From contig NZ_VIWX01000006.1 of the NCBI RefSeq assembly GCF_007829955.1, forward strand, positions 186,001 to 250,000: a stretch of 64,000 bases of DNA, written 5' to 3'. Origin of the DNA: Saccharopolyspora dendranthemae (GTDB lineage Bacteria > Actinomycetota > Actinomycetes > Mycobacteriales > Pseudonocardiaceae). Position 1 is the first letter of the stretch, and each line of letters starts with the position of its first letter. Below the pieces are notes generated by a model that saw only the letters and a list, made by a program, of their open reading frames with translations, had not been told where the DNA came from and did not search any database. The position numbers were made by a program, and so were the translations under genes. Below, in pieces: positions 62,402 to 64,000 of the stretch.

Positions 62402-62476
62402 TGGTGCGCGATACTGGGATTGAACCAGTGACCTCTACCGTGTCAAGGTAGCGCTCTCCCACTGAGCTAATCGCGC
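62402..62476 (-). tRNA. tRNA-Val (anticodon GAC)
   Basis: Full cloverleaf on the minus strand: acceptor GCGCGAT/ATCGCGC, D arm GCTCAGTGGGAGAGC, anticodon arm CTACC-TTGACAC-GGTAG with anticodon GAC, T arm ACTGG-TTCAATC-CCAGT, discriminator A at 62405 and encoded CCA (62402-62404). Confidence 0.97.
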
Positions 62477-62569
62477 TAGGCGGATCTCTCCGCCAGCGGT
62501 GAAGAGTTTAGCCCAGCGGCTTTCGGCCGTTCGCACCCACCCCGTGTCGCCGGGGCGCACCTCGCCACG

Positions 62570-62639
62570 TCCCAGTTTTAGTCCAAACCGAGCCATGATC
62601 ATGTCCGAAATGTCTGCTCAGTTATGACTAAAACTGGGA
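62570..62639. repeat. 70-bp palindromic dispersed element, copy 3
   Basis: Reverse complement of copy 1 (5384-5453) with one change in 70 bases. It lies between icd and tRNA-Val, downstream of the icd terminator. The outer flank also shares GTCACCA-NN before the arm with copy 1. Confidence 0.92.
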
Positions 62640-62659
62640 GTTGGTGACCTCGGGAACGC

Positions 62660-62691
62660 AAAAACGCCGCTCCACGTCGGTGGTAGCGGCG
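62660..62691 (-). terminator. Rho-independent terminator of icd
   Basis: On the minus strand, CGCCGCT (62691-62685) and AGCGGCG (62671-62665) plus an inner 4-bp stem form a hairpin followed by five T residues (62664-62660), 19 bases after the icd stop. It is the only classic T-run terminator I see here. Confidence 0.88.
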
Positions 62692-62709
62692 CTTCGCGTC
62701 AAAGGAAGA

Positions 62710-63930
62710 TCAGCGGTCGGCCATCTTCTTCTGCAGGTTCTCGTCCAGGCTCGCGAGGAACTCCTCGGTGGTCTGGTACGCCTGGTCATTGCCGACCAGG
62801 AGGGCCAGGTCCTTGGTCATCTTGCCGCTCTCGACGGTCTCGATGACGACCTGCTCCAGCGCGTTGGCGAAGCCGATGACCTCCGGGGTCGAGTCCATCT
62901 TTCCGCGGGCCTGCAGGCCGCGCGTCCAGGCGTAGATCGACGCGATCGGGTTGGTCGAGGTGGGCTTGCCCTGCTGGTGCTGGCGGAAGTGGCGGGTGAC
63001 CGTGCCATGCGCGGCCTCGGCCTCCACCTTGCCGTCAGCGGTCATCAGCACCGAGGTCATCAGACCCAGCGAGCCGAAGCCCTGCGCGACGGTGTCCGAC
63101 TGCACGTCACCGTCGTAGTTCTTGCAGGCCCAGACGTAGCCGCCCTCCCACTTCAGGGCGGTGGCGACCATGTCGTCGATCAGCCGGTGCTCGTAGGTGA
63201 TGCCCTTGGCCTCGAAGGCGGCCTTGTACTCGTTCTCGAAGATCTCCTCGAACACGTCCTTGAACATGCCGTCGTAGGACTTCAGGATCGTGTTCTTGGT
63301 CGACATGTAGACCGGGTAGCCGCGCTCCAAGCCGTACCGGAAGGACGCGTGCGCGAACTCCTCGATCGACTTGCGGTAGTTGTACATGGCCATGGCCACG
63401 CCACCGTCTTCACCGAACTTGGCCACCTCCATCTCGATCGGCTCGGAGCCGTCTTCGGGGGTGTAGGTGATGGTGACGGTGCCCGGGCCCGGGACCTTGA
63501 AGTCGCTGGCCTTGTACTGGTCGCCGTGGGCGTGACGGCCGATGACGATCGGCTTGGTCCACGTCGGCACGTACCGCGGGATGTTGGAGATGACGATCGG
63601 CTCGCGGAAGATGACGCCACCGAGGATGTTGCGGACGGTCCCGTTCGGGCTCCGCCACATCTTCTTCAGGCCGAACTCCTCCACGCGCGCCTCATCAGGC
63701 GTGATGGTGGCGCACTTGACGCCTACGCCGTGCTTCGCGATGGCGTTCGCGGCGTCGACGGTTACCTGGTCGTCGGTGGCATCTCGCTGTTCGATGCCGA
63801 GGTCGTAGTAATCGAGGTTGATGTCCAGGTAGGGGTGGATCAGCTTGTCCTTGATGAAGGACCAGATGATCCGGGTCATCTCGTCACCGTCGAGTTCGGC
63901 GACAGTGCCCTGGACCTTGATCTTGCTCAT
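62710..63930 (-). CDS. icd: NADP-dependent isocitrate dehydrogenase
   Basis: A 406-residue TCA-cycle enzyme of the homodimeric eukaryote-like class: MSKIKVQGTVAELDGDEMTRIIW, substrate Ser/Arg motif SPNGTVRNILGG, and the Mg2+-binding YDGDVQSDTVAQGFGSLG. Length is normal. GAGGAG precedes the ATG by 11 bases. Monocistronic, ending at a T-run terminator. Confidence 0.97.
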   Translation of the reverse strand: MSKIKVQGTVAELDGDEMTRIIWSFIKDKLIHPYLDINLDYYDLGIEQRDATDDQVTVDAANAIAKHGVGVKCATITPDEARVEEFGLKKMWRSPNGTVRNILGGVIFREPIVISNIPRYVPTWTKPIVIGRHAHGDQYKASDFKVPGPGTVTITYTPEDGSEPIEMEVAKFGEDGGVAMAMYNYRKSIEEFAHASFRYGLERGYPVYMSTKNTILKSYDGMFKDVFEEIFENEYKAAFEAKGITYEHRLIDDMVATALKWEGGYVWACKNYDGDVQSDTVAQGFGSLGLMTSVLMTADGKVEAEAAHGTVTRHFRQHQQGKPTSTNPIASIYAWTRGLQARGKMDSTPEVIGFANALEQVVIETVESGKMTKDLALLVGNDQAYQTTEEFLASLDENLQKKMADR

Positions 63931-64000
63931 GTGGCGGGGTGCTCCTCTCGCGAGAATGCAAGCGGTACAAGCGTACTGCTAGCGCCTTCGATTGTGCCTT

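Noticed and set aside
62235..62462. Open frame overlapping tRNA-Val
   Set aside because: The tRNA cloverleaf is complete; the frame is chance.

Overview
The window is GC-rich actinobacterial chromosome (most genes near 70% G+C, frequent GTG and some TTG starts, ATGA/GTGA start-stop overlaps inside operons, coenzyme F420 biosynthesis by a fused FbiC, mycothiol-family enzymes, XRE/DUF397 pairs). The run sdhCDAB / SCO4848-type membrane protein / D-Ala-D-Ala carboxypeptidase / YihY / trpS matches the order I know from Streptomyces and Pseudonocardiales. Overall content points to Pseudonocardiales, possibly Saccharopolyspora-like; that genus-level guess is inference.

Layout. 0.1-16.7 kb is mostly core: a BMP-type solute-binding lipoprotein, succinate dehydrogenase sdhCDAB, a penicillin-binding carboxypeptidase, a YihY membrane protein, trpS, fbiC, a secreted subtilase, an FAD-dependent reductase and small enzymes. 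16.6-36.4 kb is accessory-rich: a VOC gene behind a structured leader with a leaderless upstream ORF; a low-GC cassette of about 2.5 kb (WXG-like protein, DUF1023 hydrolase, small membrane protein) bounded by a 135-bp duplication of the 3' end of xthA; an XRE/DUF397 pair with palindromic operators; a 2192-residue RHS protein ending in a HINT domain plus HNH nuclease, followed by a DUF4265 gene; and secreted lectin-like, amidase and polysaccharide lyase-like proteins. 36.4-45 kb holds a MerR regulator, an S9 peptidase, and a nine-gene envelope-stress operon (ECF sigma factor, zinc-finger/Asp23 protein, Asp23 paralogues, a J-domain-like protein, small membrane proteins). 45-56.4 kb holds gdhA and a SigK-RskA locus: fasciclin lipoprotein, molybdopterin oxidoreductase, DUF1295 protein, two cyclopropane-fatty-acid-synthase-like methyltransferases, an FAD oxidoreductase, a DUF1365 protein, sigK and rskA. 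56.4-64 kb holds an SDR, a methyltransferase, a TerC protein behind a yybP-ykoY (Mn2+) riboswitch, a MarR/HbpS-like/MFS group, tRNA-Val(GAC) and NADP-dependent icd.

The most notable unexplained signals are: (1) a 70-bp palindromic element present three times (5384, 33396, 62570), two copies being 69/70 identical in opposite orientation 57 kb apart; (2) the xthA-flanked cassette; (3) four promoter-like motifs of the form CAATCC-N16-CGAATT, all in the SigK locus and all placed just upstream of its transcription units; (4) the RHS-HINT-HNH toxin candidate with its probable immunity gene; (5) the leaderless upstream ORF and hairpins before the VOC gene. Several transcription units end in unusually long, nearly loop-free perfect palindromes.
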